Source: Chionoecetes opilio
Lineage: Eukaryota > Arthropoda > Malacostraca > Decapoda > Majidae
Direction: 5' to 3'
NCBI GenBank assembly: GCA_016584305.1
Contig: JACEEZ010015270.1
Location: 1 to 64,000 of the forward strand
DNA length: 64,000 nucleotides
Shown here: in pieces, positions 45,901 to 59,760 of the stretch
How the letters are laid out: each line of letters opens with the position of its first letter
How positions within the stretch are numbered: position 1 is the first letter of the stretch
Made by a program: the position numbers and the translations under genes
The notes under the pieces: generated by a model
What the model was told of the DNA's origin: nothing
Seen by the model: only the letters and a program-made list of their open reading frames with translations
Databases searched by the model: none

Positions 45901-48900
45901 TGATTAAAAAACCCGTTAAGTATTTTATCATTATTACACAACCACACCATTACAAGACACAGACACAGGCCCCGGCCCTGAAGGGGACGTGGTCAGGAGC
46001 CCCGGTTCAAGTTTTAAAGAAATGGCGTCTAAAGACTTTGAGAATTTTTGAAGGTACTTCGCCCTACTTCGTGAAATATCAGATGATATTAGCAAGAAAA
46101 TAGGAATATTTTGAAAAGCCTGAAATCACGATAAGAAAAGGACCTAAAACAAGGCAGACTCGAAGTGTAAAGGGCCGAGTGGGGTTGGAAGCAACTTAAA
46201 AAAGAAAATTTACTGAGGTGATTGGGTCACTACACCCTGTGCTTGGCAATGGGGTTGCTGCAGTATGTAAGGCTTTTTCCCCCCATACCAATAAAGTAAT
46301 GGAGGAAGGAAGAACAGGCGTAGACAAATGCTATCGCTGACCTGAAAAACCAAAATTTTAAACAAAAAAAACCCAAACAGCTCGACAGAAGGGGAGCAAT
46401 ACAGCAGGGGGAGAAAACGTAAGGGTAAAGGGGGATCGCACATAAAGAGGGAGAAGACACAACGAAGAAAGGAAGCCCCAAAGCTAGAGAGTTTGGTGTT
46501 CATCTGTCTCGAGAAGATATAAGGTAGCACAGAGTTGGAGGAGTAAATCAAGGTACACCAAGACCTAAAATGGAAAGATTTCAAAAAGGGGAGAAGAAGT
46601 AGAATTAAAGAAGAATAAGAAGAAATGGGGGACGGGTTTTATACATAGACGAAGATCTGACAAGAAAAAAGAAATAAGATTTTTGTATGGATCCGTACAA
46701 CCCACAAATAAGAAGACATGGACCAAAGGGGGAAGATCTTCCCCATAATCAAGGATGGAGAAGAGGAGTCAAAAAGAGGTTTTCCCCGAAACCACTGTGA
46801 CTTGTAAAATGGGGTGGATGATAAAGACTGCAGTCATTCCGAAAGACATAAGTACCACCAAGACCTCGAGCGGTTTGTCGGGTAAAGGAACTCCTTTACT
46901 TCTAAAAAGGAGGGAAAAGAGCGTTTTGGTGGATTAAATTTTTACGGACCTACGGGGCAAACTAAATAATAATATTTTAGAAGATATATAAGAAATTTCG
47001 ATGTTGTGTGTTTAACTGAAATAAGTGAAAGAAATTTGGATAAGTGGTTTTAATGTTATAGTATGAAACAAAAACGTAAAGAAACCCCCTCCCCGGGGTT
47101 TTGTAATGGTATTCATGATATGTATCCGAAAGGTTCATGATGTATCGAGAAGGGGCGTATGGAGCTTCAGGGTGACTTGGTGCTTGGTTTAAAAGAAATG
47201 GTGAGCTATTTTTGGGAGCGTGTATATCCCCATGAAGCCCCAAAAGTTTATATAAAAAATTTTTGATGACCTTGCAGATGTATGTAAATTAGCTGCAAAA
47301 TATGCACTACTGTAATGTTAGTTGGGACTTTAATAGTAAAAACAGGGGAGGATGAGAGACTTTATACAGAAGAAGTTGAGGAACGAACACTCCCGAATCT
47401 TATGTACAGAATGATGTATCATTTTAGCGATGACCCCATACAGAAGTATTTAATAGTGTTGCAATAACAAGGTAGGAAATTAAATTTGGGAATTTTGTCA
47501 GGTCAAATTTTTTTTCATTTGTGAATGGAAGAGGGGGGTAAAGAAAAAGGTGTTGGTGCTGACGGTGCTGATACAAGCTTTGTTGATTATTAATATGTTC
47601 TTCTCGATATCCCCCAAAAATAAGTTATTTAAGTAGTTTATTTGATCCATTACTCTCAGATAAACCAAGCCTATTGTCTTTTAATATTCCTAATAGAAAA
47701 AAAACAGTTGTAATACTCAGGGGTGTGTTTAAGAGAAAAACAAAAATCGACAGAATGTTTTAAAAAATGAGGTGGAACTACGAAAAAAAAACCCCAATAT
47801 GAAAATGCATAATAAAGTGAAAATTGTTTCCTGAAAAGGACCCGATTCGATCATCAAAGGAATGTAACCAGACCTGAGGGATAATTTGGCATCGAGTATA
47901 CCCGAGATACTATTAGAACCGCAAAGAAAACTGGTTGTTGAAAACCCGCCAGCTCAAACAAATGCCCGTTCGAAACAATTAAGAGTGAAAAGTAAACCCC
48001 CGGGTTTCAGGGACCAATGCAGACTAAAAAGAAGGAATAGAAAAAATTTGGGAAAAAAGGTTACACTTAGAGAGTTCTGGGGGGAAGAAAAAAAAGCACT
48101 TGAAAATACGGGGCGAAGAAACATAAAAGAGTCATAAGGCAAGCAAAAAGCGTGTGTATGAAAAAAAAAATGTACATACGCAACTTAGAACTTTAAGAAC
48201 TGAAAAAACCCTTGGGGAATACTGGCAAATTATAATAAAAAATAAAGGGAAAAATATTGGTAATATTTTTTTTTGGTACTTTTTTTGAGTACTTTCGTGA
48301 TCTTTTAACGATAGCTCCGAAGCGTTCACTGATTTCAGACAAAAAACTATGCTTCAAAACAAGCATTTACGCAAAGCAGCAAGGGGGGAATCAGTGAATA
48401 ATTTCAGTTAAAACAAAATGAAAATGATTTAATTTAACCACTTTTAATTTTAATGAAATTTAAGAAAAAAAAATTGGAAACTTAAAAAAATGGAAAGTCA
48501 CCAGGAATTGATAATAGTTAAATGAGTTTATAAAGCACTGCCCAGTCCCAGGTAGTTTTTTATTGTAAGTTGTTTTTTTAATTTAAAAAACAGCAGTTTT
48601 TCCCTTTTTGAGTGGACGGGGTTTTATGAAGCCTTGTATAAGGGGCAAAAAAGGAACATTGATAATGTTGTAAATAGAGGTATACTTACTTAGGCTTAGG
48701 TAAATATTTACATCATTATTAAATACTGACTTTGATTATCTGATGACAGAAGGGGTTTTGGGTAATGACAAGCGGGTTTTAGGAAAGATTACAGCACCCT
48801 TGACCATATATTTAAATTTGCACATATTAAGTCACTTTTATATCAGTAAGGCAAAAATGTTCTGGCCCTTTTGATTTTTAGGAAAAACCTTTGACTTCAT

Positions 48901-50300
48901 AGAAAGAACATCCTTATGGTTTAAAAAAGTTAAATATTTAAAATTAAGGAGATGTCTTTCGGTTATCAAGAGTATGTACAAAAAACAAGTCTTGTTTTAA
49001 AACTAGACAACTGTATATCTGATTTGTTTATTGTAAAATAGGGTTAGGGAGGGTGAAAAATTTCTCCAATTTTATTTGCGATATTTCTTAATGACTTTAA
49101 AAGAAATGGTTTGTAACTTTTCCCGGTCTGCTTTATAGAAGATAGTATTTTCCCCCACCCCTTTAGCACAAAGGGCCTTGATGTTACTTGGGATATGTTG
49201 TTTTTATGCTGACGACACAGTGATACTGGCGGAGACAGGCCGCAGCTGCAGGAGACGGGTGAGTGTGTGCAGGGTATTGTGGTAGGGGGGGATTAATGAA
49301 CGTTTACAAAACTAAAGTCTTATTTTTTCGAGAGGGAATGTAAGAAGGGGTTTAAAAGATTTAAGTTTGGGAATAAAGTATAGATTAGGCACGATTACGT
49401 AATTTTGGAACTAAGTTTTAAATATAATGGGTCATTTTATAAAGGCTAAAAAAAAAGCAGAAATCCAGGAAAAAAAAAAGGGTATGTAGGGGTTTTAAAA
49501 AAATCATTTAAATTAATCTACCACTTTTACGCAAAAAATAGATCTCTATGAAAAATTTTAATTGTACCAATTTTTTGTATGGTTTTGAGGTTGGGGTTTT
49601 TTTAAAAAAATAGGGGGTTAAAGATAAAAGTACAACTTTATGAGGAGGTGTTGGGGAAAGAATAAATCAACACCGCTGGTATGATTTTTGGGAAAATTGG
49701 GGTTAATCAATAGGGAGTATATTGATAACAGGTTATTAATTTTGGTTTAGAATTGCAAAAGGAGATAACAACAAAAACCCCAATATTAATTTTGTTTTAA
49801 AAAAAATTGTATGATAAAAAATCTATAGATCTCCTTGGGTATGAAGGTTAACAATTTGTTAAATAGTTGCGGGGATGACCAATGTTTTTTTTAGGTAAAT
49901 GTGTTAATGGGAATGGTTAAAGGAAGCTTTAAGTAAGGTGTTTAACGACATTTTCAAACAAAAGTGGGAAAGGGAAAAAACTCACAATAATTTGTTTGTG
50001 TCAATTACAGGATTTGACTGATAATAAGGAAATGCAAAGTTATTGATGAAATACCCCACCATCTAAAATTACAGGACATTTTGAAAATTAAGTGTGCTAA
50101 TCATCGTTTTTCCGATTGGAGAGGTAGATATATAAAAAATTTTTTAAAAAAAAATTTGGGGAAAAATTTTTTTAAAAGTATTTCCAAATTTTGAAAGAGT
50201 AGAAAAAATTCTTACCTTTTTTAAATGTAAAATTTTTTTCCATAAAAATTTAAAGGGTTTAAACTACAAAGTTTAAAATAAAATTAAAGGGCTTTTTTAA
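45901..50300 (+). mobile_element. APE-type LINE, copy 1 (broken)
   Basis: Recognisable pieces in plus-strand order: NFYGPTG-like near 46935; endonuclease part near 47080-47340 including a WDFNSK stretch (GDFN-type); DPLLSDKP near 47650 (SDH-type end of the endonuclease); KNGKSPGID near 48486; QAGFRKDYSTLDH near 48770; ADDTVILAE at 49209; KEA...FNDIFKQKW near 49925; ANHRFSDWRGRY near 50095. This is endonuclease, then reverse transcriptase, then C-terminal domain, as in APE-type LINEs. Frames shift repeatedly, so no continuous ORF remains. Clade not assigned. Confidence 0.75.
46940..50230 (+). pseudogene. LINE ORF2 with endonuclease and reverse transcriptase, many frameshifts
   Basis: Covers the motifs listed for the element. 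The catalytic ADD aspartates are present at 49212-49217, and the endonuclease DFN-type motif near 47320 is visible. Damage is mostly one- or two-base changes in homopolymers, so part of it may be consensus error. The second module copy (52700-56220) contains the same motifs in the same order and breaks in different places. Confidence 0.7.
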
Positions 50301-50745
50301 CTTTTTCCAGTTTTAAAAATTATTTTGGTTTCTTTTTTTGCATTATTGTAAATCAAGAAAAATTGATTTTAAATCTGTCCCTTGTTTTTTTTGTTTTTTT
50401 TTTTTTTCCCCTCATTTGTTTTATTATTAAATTTAAAACTTTACCCCTTGGGGTTTTTATTGGGTTTTTTTTTTTTTTTTTTCCCCTTTAAAAACCGATA
50501 GGAAAAAATCAATTAATTTTTTTATCCCCGTTGGTGGGATTGATGGAAAAACAAAATTTCTTAAACCTTCACACATGAAAGACTGTCCTTTGTGGGTTCC
50601 CCCGGGAAATTGTTGGTAAAGCTAAGAAAAAATTTCCTGGATTAATGAAAGCCACGTTTTTCTTCGGTTTCAGGGGGAACCCCGGCACCCTTTTGGTTTT
50701 AAATCAAAGGGGGAAAAAATCCTAAATTATCTACCTTGCTGCCTT
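50301..50745. other. LINE 3' flank, noisy
   Basis: T-rich homopolymers, then a mixed stretch (50500-50740) that partly matches 56740-57050 (shared TGGATTAATGA and AAATTAT landmarks). Confidence 0.5.
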
Positions 50746-51140
50746 TAAATAAATAATATTTTTTTATATAAAAAAAAATTAATATTATATAAAATATATA
50801 TATAATAAAATATATATATATATTATAAATATATATATATATTAATATATTTATAAAAAATATATAAATATATATAATATATAATATATAAATAATATAT
50901 ATATATATATAATTAATATATATATAAAATATAAAAAATATATAATTTTAAATAAAATATATTATTATTATATTTTATAATTTTATATATATATATAAAT
51001 AATAATTATAATATATATATAAATATAAATATATAAAAATATTAATTTTTAATATATATAATAATTTTAAATTTATAAAAAAAAAAAAAAAATCATATAT
51101 TTATAAAAATTATAATAGTTTTATTATGATTATTATAAAA
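50746..51140. repeat. AT-rich (TA)n tract
   Basis: Nearly pure A/T, TATATAT and AATATATA. The counterpart at 57060-57420 ends the second module copy. Confidence 0.9.
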
Positions 51141-51249
51141 CATTTTATAACAAAGCAAAAATTATCAAGTTCATAAAAGAGTTTGCAAGGACCGTCCCCA
51201 AACTTTTGTTTATACTATTAATGACCTTAACCCAACCAGTCCTGCCATT

Positions 51250-51420
51250 TCCTTTTTCAATTTAACAGTTTCCTCAAAAAATAAAAACCCCCCCCGGTTT
51301 GTTCCCCCGAAACCCAAAATCCCTCCGCCCTTAAAACATCTCCCTAACCCACCCGGGCCCTTAAACCTTTTTTTTGAATTTTTCCCCAACATATACTTTT
51401 TTTTTCCCCAAAATTTTTCC
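51250..51420 (+). pseudogene. Noisy homologue of LINE ORF2 C-terminus
   Basis: Follows the base order of 45530-45690 (CAGTTT, CCTCAAA, then CCCC...CCGA blocks, CATC, CCC, CCCTT, AACC) with inflated runs. No readable frame. Supports the view that the whole module, not just the second LINE, is duplicated. Confidence 0.5.
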
Positions 51421-51539
51421 CTCCCCTTGGTTTTTTTTCGTTTGGTTTTCTTTATAATTTTTTTTTGAAAAAATTTATTTTTTTTATTCCCCTTTTTACC
51501 TAAGGGGTGTTTTTTCAAGGAAACCCTTTTATTTTTTTT

Positions 51540-54500
51540 GGGACAAACCAGCCACTGCCGCCTTTTGGGTGTAAATTTTTATTAAAAAAAGGGTTAAGTA
51601 TTATTACCCTTATTACCCCACACACACACACAACACGGGAAAAACAGACAACGGGAAAACCCCCTGGACAAAACGGACGTGTGTCAGGAGTTTCCGTGTT
51701 CAGTTTAAAAAATGGGGGGTCTAAAACTTTGAGAAGTTGAAGGTACTTCGGGACCTACTTCGTAAAATATCAGATGATTTTAGAAGAAAATAGAGAACCC
51801 ATTTGACAAGCCTGAAATCAGCGAAAAGTCAAAAGGCCCCTCAAAAAAGGCAGACATCAAAATTTTGTAAAGGGAAAAGTGGGGGGTTTTGGGGAAAGGG
51901 AAAATTTAAAAAAAAAAACGAAAATTACGGGGTGATTCGGTCACTAAAAAGCCTGTGTTGTAAATTTTGTGTCCCTGTGCAGTATGAAAGGGCGGGTTTC
52001 CCCCTCCATACCCCAATCAAGAATGGGGGAAAATGAAGAACCCAGGCGTAGACAATGGGCTATCGCGGGGACCTAAAAAAACCAAATTAAATGAAAACCC
52101 TACCAGCTCGACAGAATGGAGCAATACAGCGGGAAAGGAAAAAAACAAAAAAAGGGAAAAAGGCTCGCAAAAAAAATGAAGATGGAGAAAAACAAAAGAA
52201 AAAATGATAGACAAAGTGGGAGATTGGGTTATTCTGTCTCGAGAAGATATAATTTGGTTAGTAAAGAGTTGGAGGGGGAAATAAAGGTTTTAACACCAAG
52301 CCCCTAAAATGGTAAGATTTTCAAGAAGGGAAAAAGAAGGTAGAATTAATGAAGAAAAAGAAAAAATTTGAGGGACAGGCTTATACAAAAACCAAGATTG
52401 ACAAGAACAAAAAAATTTAAGATTTTGTTGAGATCCGTAAAACACCCCCAAAAAAAGAAGACAGGGCCCAATGGGAGGGGAAGATCTTGCCAAAAAAAAA
52501 AGGATGGAGAAGAGGATTTCAAAAGGGCGTCTTCGAAACCACGATGACTTGTATAAACGGGGGGGGAAATAAAAGGGGACTGCGGGTTATTCCTGAAAGA
52601 ATATAGTACCACCCAAGCCCTCGAGCTGGATTGTCGGAGTAAAGGGAACACCCTTTTTATTTTCAAAAAAGGGGTAATGAAATGGGGGTTTTGTGGATTA
52701 AATGTTTACGGACCTTACAGAAAACTAAATAATAATATTTTAGAAAAAATAATAAAAAATTTCGATGTTGTTGTTTTTTAAAAACTAAGTGTAAAAAAAA
52801 TTTTTGGGGATAAGGGGTTTTTTCAATGTTAAAATTTAATGAAACAAAAACCGAAAAGGGAAACACCCATATACCGGGTGTAAAATGGTTTCATGTATAT
52901 GTATCCCGAAAGGTTTATTAGATGTACCCGAAAAAAGGTGCTTATGGAGCTTCAGGGTGACTTGGTGCTTTGGGGCTTGGGGGTAAAGGGTTTGAGCTAT
53001 TATTGGGAGCTGTGTAATCCCTCTGAAGCCTCCAAGTATTTTTTAAAAATAAAATTTTTTAGGACCTTGCAGAATGTTGAAAAATTACTGCAAAATTGAA
53101 ACTCCCTTAATTTTTGGGTGGGGGGACTTTAATAGTAAAAACGGGAGGGAGAAGAGACTTAACTAAAAAGAAGTTGGGGAAACAAGAACACTACCTAAAT
53201 CTTTTTTACAGTACTGAGGCTATAAATTTAGCGAGGGGTACCCTCATCCCAGAAGACTTCGGGAAAAAGTGTTGTCAAAAACAATGGTGGGAAATTAATT
53301 AAAATTTTGTCAGTGTCAAAAATTTTTTCCCATTGGGGAAGGGAAAAGGTGGGGAAGATGGGGGGTTTTTGGTGCTGCTACGTGGGCTGTTTACAACTGT
53401 TGATTATTAATATGTTCTTCTCAAAATATCCCCCAAAATGTTTTTTTAAATGTAGATTTATTTGAAATTCCTCTCAGAAAAACCCAAAAGGCCTATTGTC
53501 TTTATATTTTCCAAAAATAGAAAAAAAACTTTGGGTAAATAAACCAGCCGGTGTTTTTTTAAGAGAAAACGAATGGGAACCAGCAATGCTTGTAAAATAG
53601 GGGGAAAACACGAAAGAAAACACCAATTAAAAAATGCTATTAATACGTAAAAATTTGTTTCCCTTGAAAACGGACCCGATTCGATCATCGAAGGAAGGGG
53701 AAAACCAGACCGTGAGGGGATAATTTGGCATCGAGTATTCCGAATACTATTAAACCGCTAGAGAAATTTGGTATGTTAAAAACCCGCCAGCTCAAAAAAA
53801 CCCTGCCCGTTCGAAAAAATTTAAGAGTGAAAAGTAAACCCGGGTTTCAGTGCCCAATCCCGACTTTTAAAAAGAAGGAAATATGAAAACCCTTCAGGAA
53901 AAGGTTACATTTAGAGAGTTCTGAGGAAGTTTAAAAAACCCTTAAAAATACTGGCGAAAAAAACAAAAAAGAGTATAAGGAAACGAAGCGTGTGATAAAG
54001 GGAAAATGTAAAAAAACGCAATTTTAAAAAACTTAAAAGAACTAAAAAACCTTTGGGGAATTTTACTGGCGAATTTTTAAAATGAAAAAAAAAGAGGAAA
54101 ATTTTGGGTAAAAATTTTTTTGGATACTTTTTTTTTGAGAAAACTTTCGTGACCCTTTGAAAACGATAGCCCCCGAAGCGTTCATGACTAAACAAAACCC
54201 TCATCCCTTAAAAAACAACGCTTTTTAGGGCAAAAGGAAACCCAAAGGGGAATCAGTAAATTTAACAGTTCGGGTTTAAAAACAAAATGAAATGTTTTAA
54301 ATTTAAATTTCCCACATTTACTTTTAATAAAATTTAAAAAAACACATTAAAAAAATTTAAAAATTGGAAATCACCGGGAAAAATTGAAAAATTTTGGGGT
54401 TAAAATGATTTTAAAACCCACGGTCCAAAATCCCCTTTTGGTTTTAGTTGTTATTGTACAGTTTTTTAAACTTAATTTAAAAAAAACCAGCGGGTTTTTC

Positions 54501-56230
54501 CTTCTGAGGGGGGAACGGGGGTTATTATGAAGCCCTTGTATAAGCAAAAAGGTAAATTTGATTTTGTTGAAATTATAGAGGTTTTAAACTTTTATTTTAG
54601 CTGCTTAGGTAAACTTTTTTACATCTTTATTAAATATAGACTTTTTAAATTACTGAACGGGAAGGGGGGGTTTTTGGGTAATGAGAAAAGCGGGTTTTAG
54701 GAAAGATTACAGCACCCGGGGCCCATAAAATTAATTTTTTGGCACTTATTAATTTACTTTTATATCAGAAAAGGGAAAACAACTGTTCTGGGGGCCTTTA
54801 AAAGATTATAGGAAACCCCCTTTGATTTCATAGAAAGAACACCTTAGGGTTAAAAAGGGTTAAATTTTAAAAATTAAGGGGGATGTCTTACGTGTTATCA
54901 AGAGTATGTCCCTAAATGCTAAGTCTTTGTAAAATAGCCCAAACTGTATATCTGTTTTTTGTTTTATTTGTAACATGGGTTTTTTAAGGCAGGGTAAAAA
55001 AACTTGTCTCCACTGTTTTTTGCGATTTTTTCTTAATGATTTTCAAAACGCACGTAGGTAGTAACTTTCCAGGTCTAGCTTTTATGGGAAATTTAGTATA
55101 TCCCGCACCTTGAGCACAAATAAACCCCTTGAGGGGTTTATTTGGGGCCCAAATGTTTTTTAAACTTTAGCTGCGACACAGTGTACGGGCGGAGACAGCG
55201 CCCCCCAAAGCGGCAGGAGACGCTGAGTGTTTGTCAGGGGTTTATTGTGGTGGGGTGGGGTTACAAGGTGAACTTTTGCCCAAAAACTAAAGTTCTTTTT
55301 TTTCGGGGGGAATGTAAAAGGGTTCAAAAGATTTAATTTTGGGGGAAAAAAGGGATATAGATGTGTGCACAAGTACGTATATTTGGGAATTTAATTTTAA
55401 AACAAAAGGGGTCATTTTTTTAAAGGCAAAAAATAAGCAAAATAGCCCAAAGGGAAAAAAGGGGGCAGGGTAGGGGTTGTTTAATAAAACCCTTTAAAAT
55501 TTTAAATTTCCCCACTTGACCAAGTATAGTCTCAAATAAAAAATTTAAATTGGTACCAATTATTTTGTATGGGTGTGAGGTCGGGGGTTTTTTTTGAAAA
55601 CAATAGGCATTTAAAAAAACATGTAAAAACTTTAGGGGGGGTTTTGTTGGGAATAAAAAATAAATCAACCCCGCGGTGTATGATTTTTTGGGTAAAATTT
55701 GGGGGTTTTTTAAAATAAATAGGGGAAAGTATATTTTTAAACAGGTTTAATAATTTTTGGTTTGGGAAATTGAAAAGGGAAAGAAAAAAACAAAAAAATA
55801 TCATCAATATTATATTTTTTTGGGTTTAAACAATTTTTATGATCAAAACATCTATAGTTTTCCCCTTTGGTTTGAAGGTTAACAATTTTTTTAATAGGTT
55901 CGGTAGGGGACCAATGTTTTTATTAGTGTAAATGATGTTAAGGGTTTAATTGGGTTAAAGGAAGCTTTCAACAAAGGGTGAAAACGACTTTCCAAACAAA
56001 CGGGAAGGAAGAAACTCACAAAAAATTTTTATTTTTTGGTTCAATTAAGGTTTGGGGGACTGAAAAAAGGGAAAATTTGGAAAAAGTTATCTGAAAAACA
56101 AATACCATCAAATATTACGGGGCCCTTAGGGAAATTTTAAAGGGTGCTAATAAAATTCTTTTAAACCCGTTTGGGTGAAAAGGTTTAGATTATACTAATA
56201 TTAAATTGAGGTCTTTAAAATTGAAACCCA
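51540..56230 (+). mobile_element. APE-type LINE, copy 2 (noisier)
   Basis: Collinear with 45878-50230. Matching landmarks: GAGCTTCAGGGTGACTTGGT at 47163 and 52942; GATAGC...CCGAAGCGTTCA near 48309 and 54165; GGGTTTTAGGAAAGATTACA near 48775 and 54690; AATCAAC(A/C)CCGC near 49666 and 55662. The offset grows from about 5.69 to 6.0 kb, so copy 2 carries net extra bases. The ADDTV motif near 55168-55200 is garbled. No frame is usable. Confidence 0.75.
52700..56220 (+). pseudogene. LINE ORF2, second copy, heavily frameshifted
   Basis: Same motif order as copy 1. Endonuclease fragments ELQGDLVL (near 52942) and a GDFNSK-like stretch near 53125, the GFRKDYST-like stretch near 54695, and the garbled catalytic region near 55170. 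More inflated homopolymers than copy 1. Confidence 0.65.
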
Positions 56231-57055
56231 CTGTAATATGAATGACTAGGGGGACAAATTCCATTCCCCTTTTTAAATGTTTTTTCCCTTTCAAAATTTT
56301 TTCCGAAAGCAGTATGTAAAACCCTACATTTATGTTTTTTCCCTAATACTTTAAAAAAATGACTAAAACTATTTCCCAAATTTAAAAAAATTTTTTTAAA
56401 ATTGTTTTTTAAACTTAAAAATTTTTATTTTTAAAAAATTACAAGAAAATTTTTAAGTAAAACTGTTCCTAGGGGTTTTTAAAAAATTTAAATGTTTGTT
56501 TAAACTTTTTTTTGCTATCTTTTACTTTAATTAATCTATTATTTTTAACTATTACGCTATTAAGCCCTAGTTCTTGTTTTTTGTTTTTTTTTTCTTTCCC
56601 GGGGCAATACGTATTTTATTACAAATTTTTGAAACTCTAATCCCCCGGTTCCCGGGGGTCTGTTTTGATTTAATACCCTTTTAAAAAAATTTTTTAAAAA
56701 ATTTTTTAAAAACCTTTAAAACAAACAAAAACCTGAGAAAAACAAACTCAGTATCAATTTTTTGTATCCAGGGATTTGGGTTTTGGTATTCCCATAGGAA
56801 AGCAATCAGGTCCGTTAGTAACCTTAAACCCCAAAATGCACAAGCCCGTCTTTTTTGGGCGGGTTTTCCCCCCCCCCGAGAACTTTCGACCCCCTTTGGG
56901 TTTAAAGCTAAACACGAAAAAATCACTTGGATTAATGATGTAATGCCTTTCACGTGTGTTTCTTCCTGTTTTCGTGAGTAAAGGGAGTGGCCGGCAGCTG
57001 TTGTTTATCCGTCCAAAGGGGACCAAAGCACTCTAAATTATTACCCTCGACTAAG
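56231..57055. other. LINE 3' flank, second copy
   Basis: Noisy A/T-rich sequence; 56740-57050 shares landmarks with 50500-50740. Confidence 0.5.
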
Positions 57056-57059
57056 CAAA

Positions 57060-57425
57060 ATTATATAAAAATATTTTATTAAATTTTAAAATTATATATA
57101 TAAATAATTATATAATATTATAATATATAATTAATAAAATATTATTATATCTTTAATATATAATAATATATTTATATAAATATTATATATATATATAAAA
57201 TTTTATATAAATATATATATAAAATATATTATAAAAATTTTAAAATAATATATATATTATATAAATAAAAAATTATATTAAAATAAATATAAAATTTTAA
57301 AAATTATTTTATATATATATATATATTTTATATATATATATAAAATTATAATGGATGCTTATATATTAATTTTATATAAAAATTTTATATTATAATAAGT
57401 TTTAATTATTTTCAATTTTATATAA
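57060..57425. repeat. AT-rich (TA)n tract, second copy
   Basis: A/T-only sequence with TATATATA blocks, the last element of the duplicated module. Confidence 0.9.
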
Positions 57426-59580
57426 ATGGGCCCCACTTTGTCCCGAAAAAAAACGAAAATTCATGGCATGGGGTTTAAAAAAGGGAGTTTTTGGCATAAT
57501 GGACCGGGGTTTGGGATGACTGTTGATTGATTATAAAATTTTTATATTACACCAAGCCGAAAAACTATCAAGAAAATCAAAAAATTTGGTCCATGAAAAA
57601 ATTTTAATGCACGGGACCAAAAAATCACCCCAAAACTTTCCTGTTTTACGCTATTTTTTTCCCATGACAATCCCCTTTTTTAACTTTCTTAAAATCCGTT
57701 CAAAATTTATATACTTTAGACTGAAGACCAAAAACATGGACTTTCCAATGTACGGTACTTTAAATTTTTCAAATCGTGGGGGACATTTATGTAAAGTCCC
57801 CAAAATGTTTTTGGGTTAACATCGTTAAAAATTAGGGGGTTGTCCCCGGGGGCTTTGTGGGGGAAAAGTAAAGGGGGGGGCAAGAGAAAATGCTCCCCCT
57901 ATAAAAGGGCCCGGCCACCCCAAACCATCTTTCCAAAAAAACAGAAAGCCCCAAAAAATTAAACACATTTCGAGGTAAGATTTCCCCCTTAAGCATCATT
58001 TTTAGTTTTTTAGTTTTTAATTTTGGACAGGGTGACGGGAGGGACAGAGTAGCTAGGTAAACGGTAGATGGGCTGAACGGTAGAAAAAAATTGAAAGTCC
58101 GTTATAATCATGAGGAAAGTTGTTTAAAGTTTTAAAACGCGGTTGTAACACCTGATATCAGGGTTTTTTCTCTCCCCCCCCGGAGGTTTTAAATCAGGTC
58201 CGCAGGGTTTTGGTGGCGATAGTCCCGGTGAGGACTCCCCGGTGACGGAAATTTCCTTTCCCCCTTTTGAGGAGGCGTCAAACGTTGCCACCCCGAAGGT
58301 CAAGAAATTTCCCCAAGGTCGAGACCCCGAAAAGGAGGGTAAGACGGGGGGCTCCAAATAAACTGTAAAATTTCTAGAATATTTGGGTTTAACTTTTTTC
58401 CCTTTGAATTTTTAAATTAACCAGTTAGGAAAAGGGGGGACCCTTTGCTTTCATAATATTTGGGAAAACAAAAAAGCACCCATACTTAAAAATCTTCATC
58501 CCCCCTTTATAAAACCCCTAGTTTTTTAATGAGGACAAATAAACAGAACAAAAATTTTCACATTTAAAAACCCAGAGAAATTTTAACAGATAATCATTAC
58601 TCACCCCCCGATTTCACAAGGCAAAAAGCACGTAGGGGCCAGAAAATGGGGCCTAGGCAGACTGCGGCTTAAAAAACACTCCTCAAAAAGTACCAAAAAA
58701 CACCCAAAGATAAAAAGTGAAACCCTTTGAGAAACAGGAAGTTGAGGGTGCGGGCCGCAAAGAGTTAATTTCCCACGCCGGCTTTCTTCGTGATCGGGAA
58801 TTCCCCCCCCCAAACTGTACCTTTCCGTCACACTGAGCTGACAAAACAGGCGGGGCTAAAGGGGAAGGGGAATTTCAAGGGCCCGCCCCAAACAACAGGC
58901 AATACAACTTGATTCGGGGCTCCCCACAATCTCACTAATATCCACAAAACAAAAACCACTAAAATGGCAAAAGAGAAATATAACAGCAAAAAAAACCTGA
59001 GACCCCCTTTTTCCTTCTCCAATCTTTTCACATTTTCCCCTATCCCCCCTTTTCTTTCTTTCCCTTCCTTTTTCCTCCTTTTTTCCCACCCCTTCCTCCT
59101 TCCTCCTCCTTCACTCCCTTTTGTCTCTTCCTATTTTAAAAAAAGATTAAAAAAATGAGGACGTGACCCGCTAATCTAATAAAATTCGGGGGCCCTTTCA
59201 TCATTCCCTTTATACAAAAACCACCCCTTTCTTCGACAGATCCCGGGTTGGTCATGACTGTTAAAAAAACCCCGGGTTTCGAACGAAGGGGGCAGGAAAA
59301 AAGGGTCCCCTTTACCAAGACCCAGCGGGTTCCTCCCGAACGGTGTCCCCCAAAAAGGGCCTCCCCCCCCGGGTAGGGCCCAATAAAGGGCCCCCGGAAA
59401 TTCCCGCCCCCACTTGGGGGGACCCCAAACCTTTCTACCCGTTTTGTTGGGGGGGCCAAAAGCACCCCCACCTTTTCTTTTTTTTGGGCGCTCATGAGCA
59501 TAGGGCTTTTTTATAATAGGCGCCTTCCTGTTTTGATTCCTTTTAAAAAAGGTTAACTAAAATAAAGGTTAAACAAAAAT
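57426..59580. other. Unassigned noisy sequence
   Basis: Mixed sequence with inflated homopolymers; frames of 64-121 codons without recognised domains. A GTTCGAAACCCGG on the minus strand near 59275 resembles a pol III B box, but no A box at a proper distance could be confirmed. Confidence 0.45.
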
Positions 59581-59589
59581 TAAAAAAAA

Positions 59590-59760
59590 TTTTGCCTTTT
59601 TTGGTTTTTTTTTTTTTTTTTTTGTTTTTTTTTTTTTGTTTTTTTTTTTGATTTTTGGGGGGGGAAGGGGGAATTTTTTTTTTTTTTTTTTTGGGGTTTT
59701 TTTTTTTAAAAAAGGAAAGGGGGGATTTTTTTTTTTTTTTTTTTTTTTCCCGGTTTTTCC
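59590..59760. repeat. Poly(T) runs
   Basis: Several T runs of 12-22 bases separated by GGGG-containing pieces. Lys-rich minus-strand frames here are artefacts. Confidence 0.8.

Noticed and set aside
59240..59340. Minus-strand tRNA-like SINE head
   Set aside because: A B-box-like GTTCGAAACCCGG is present, but no A box at suitable distance in this noisy sequence.
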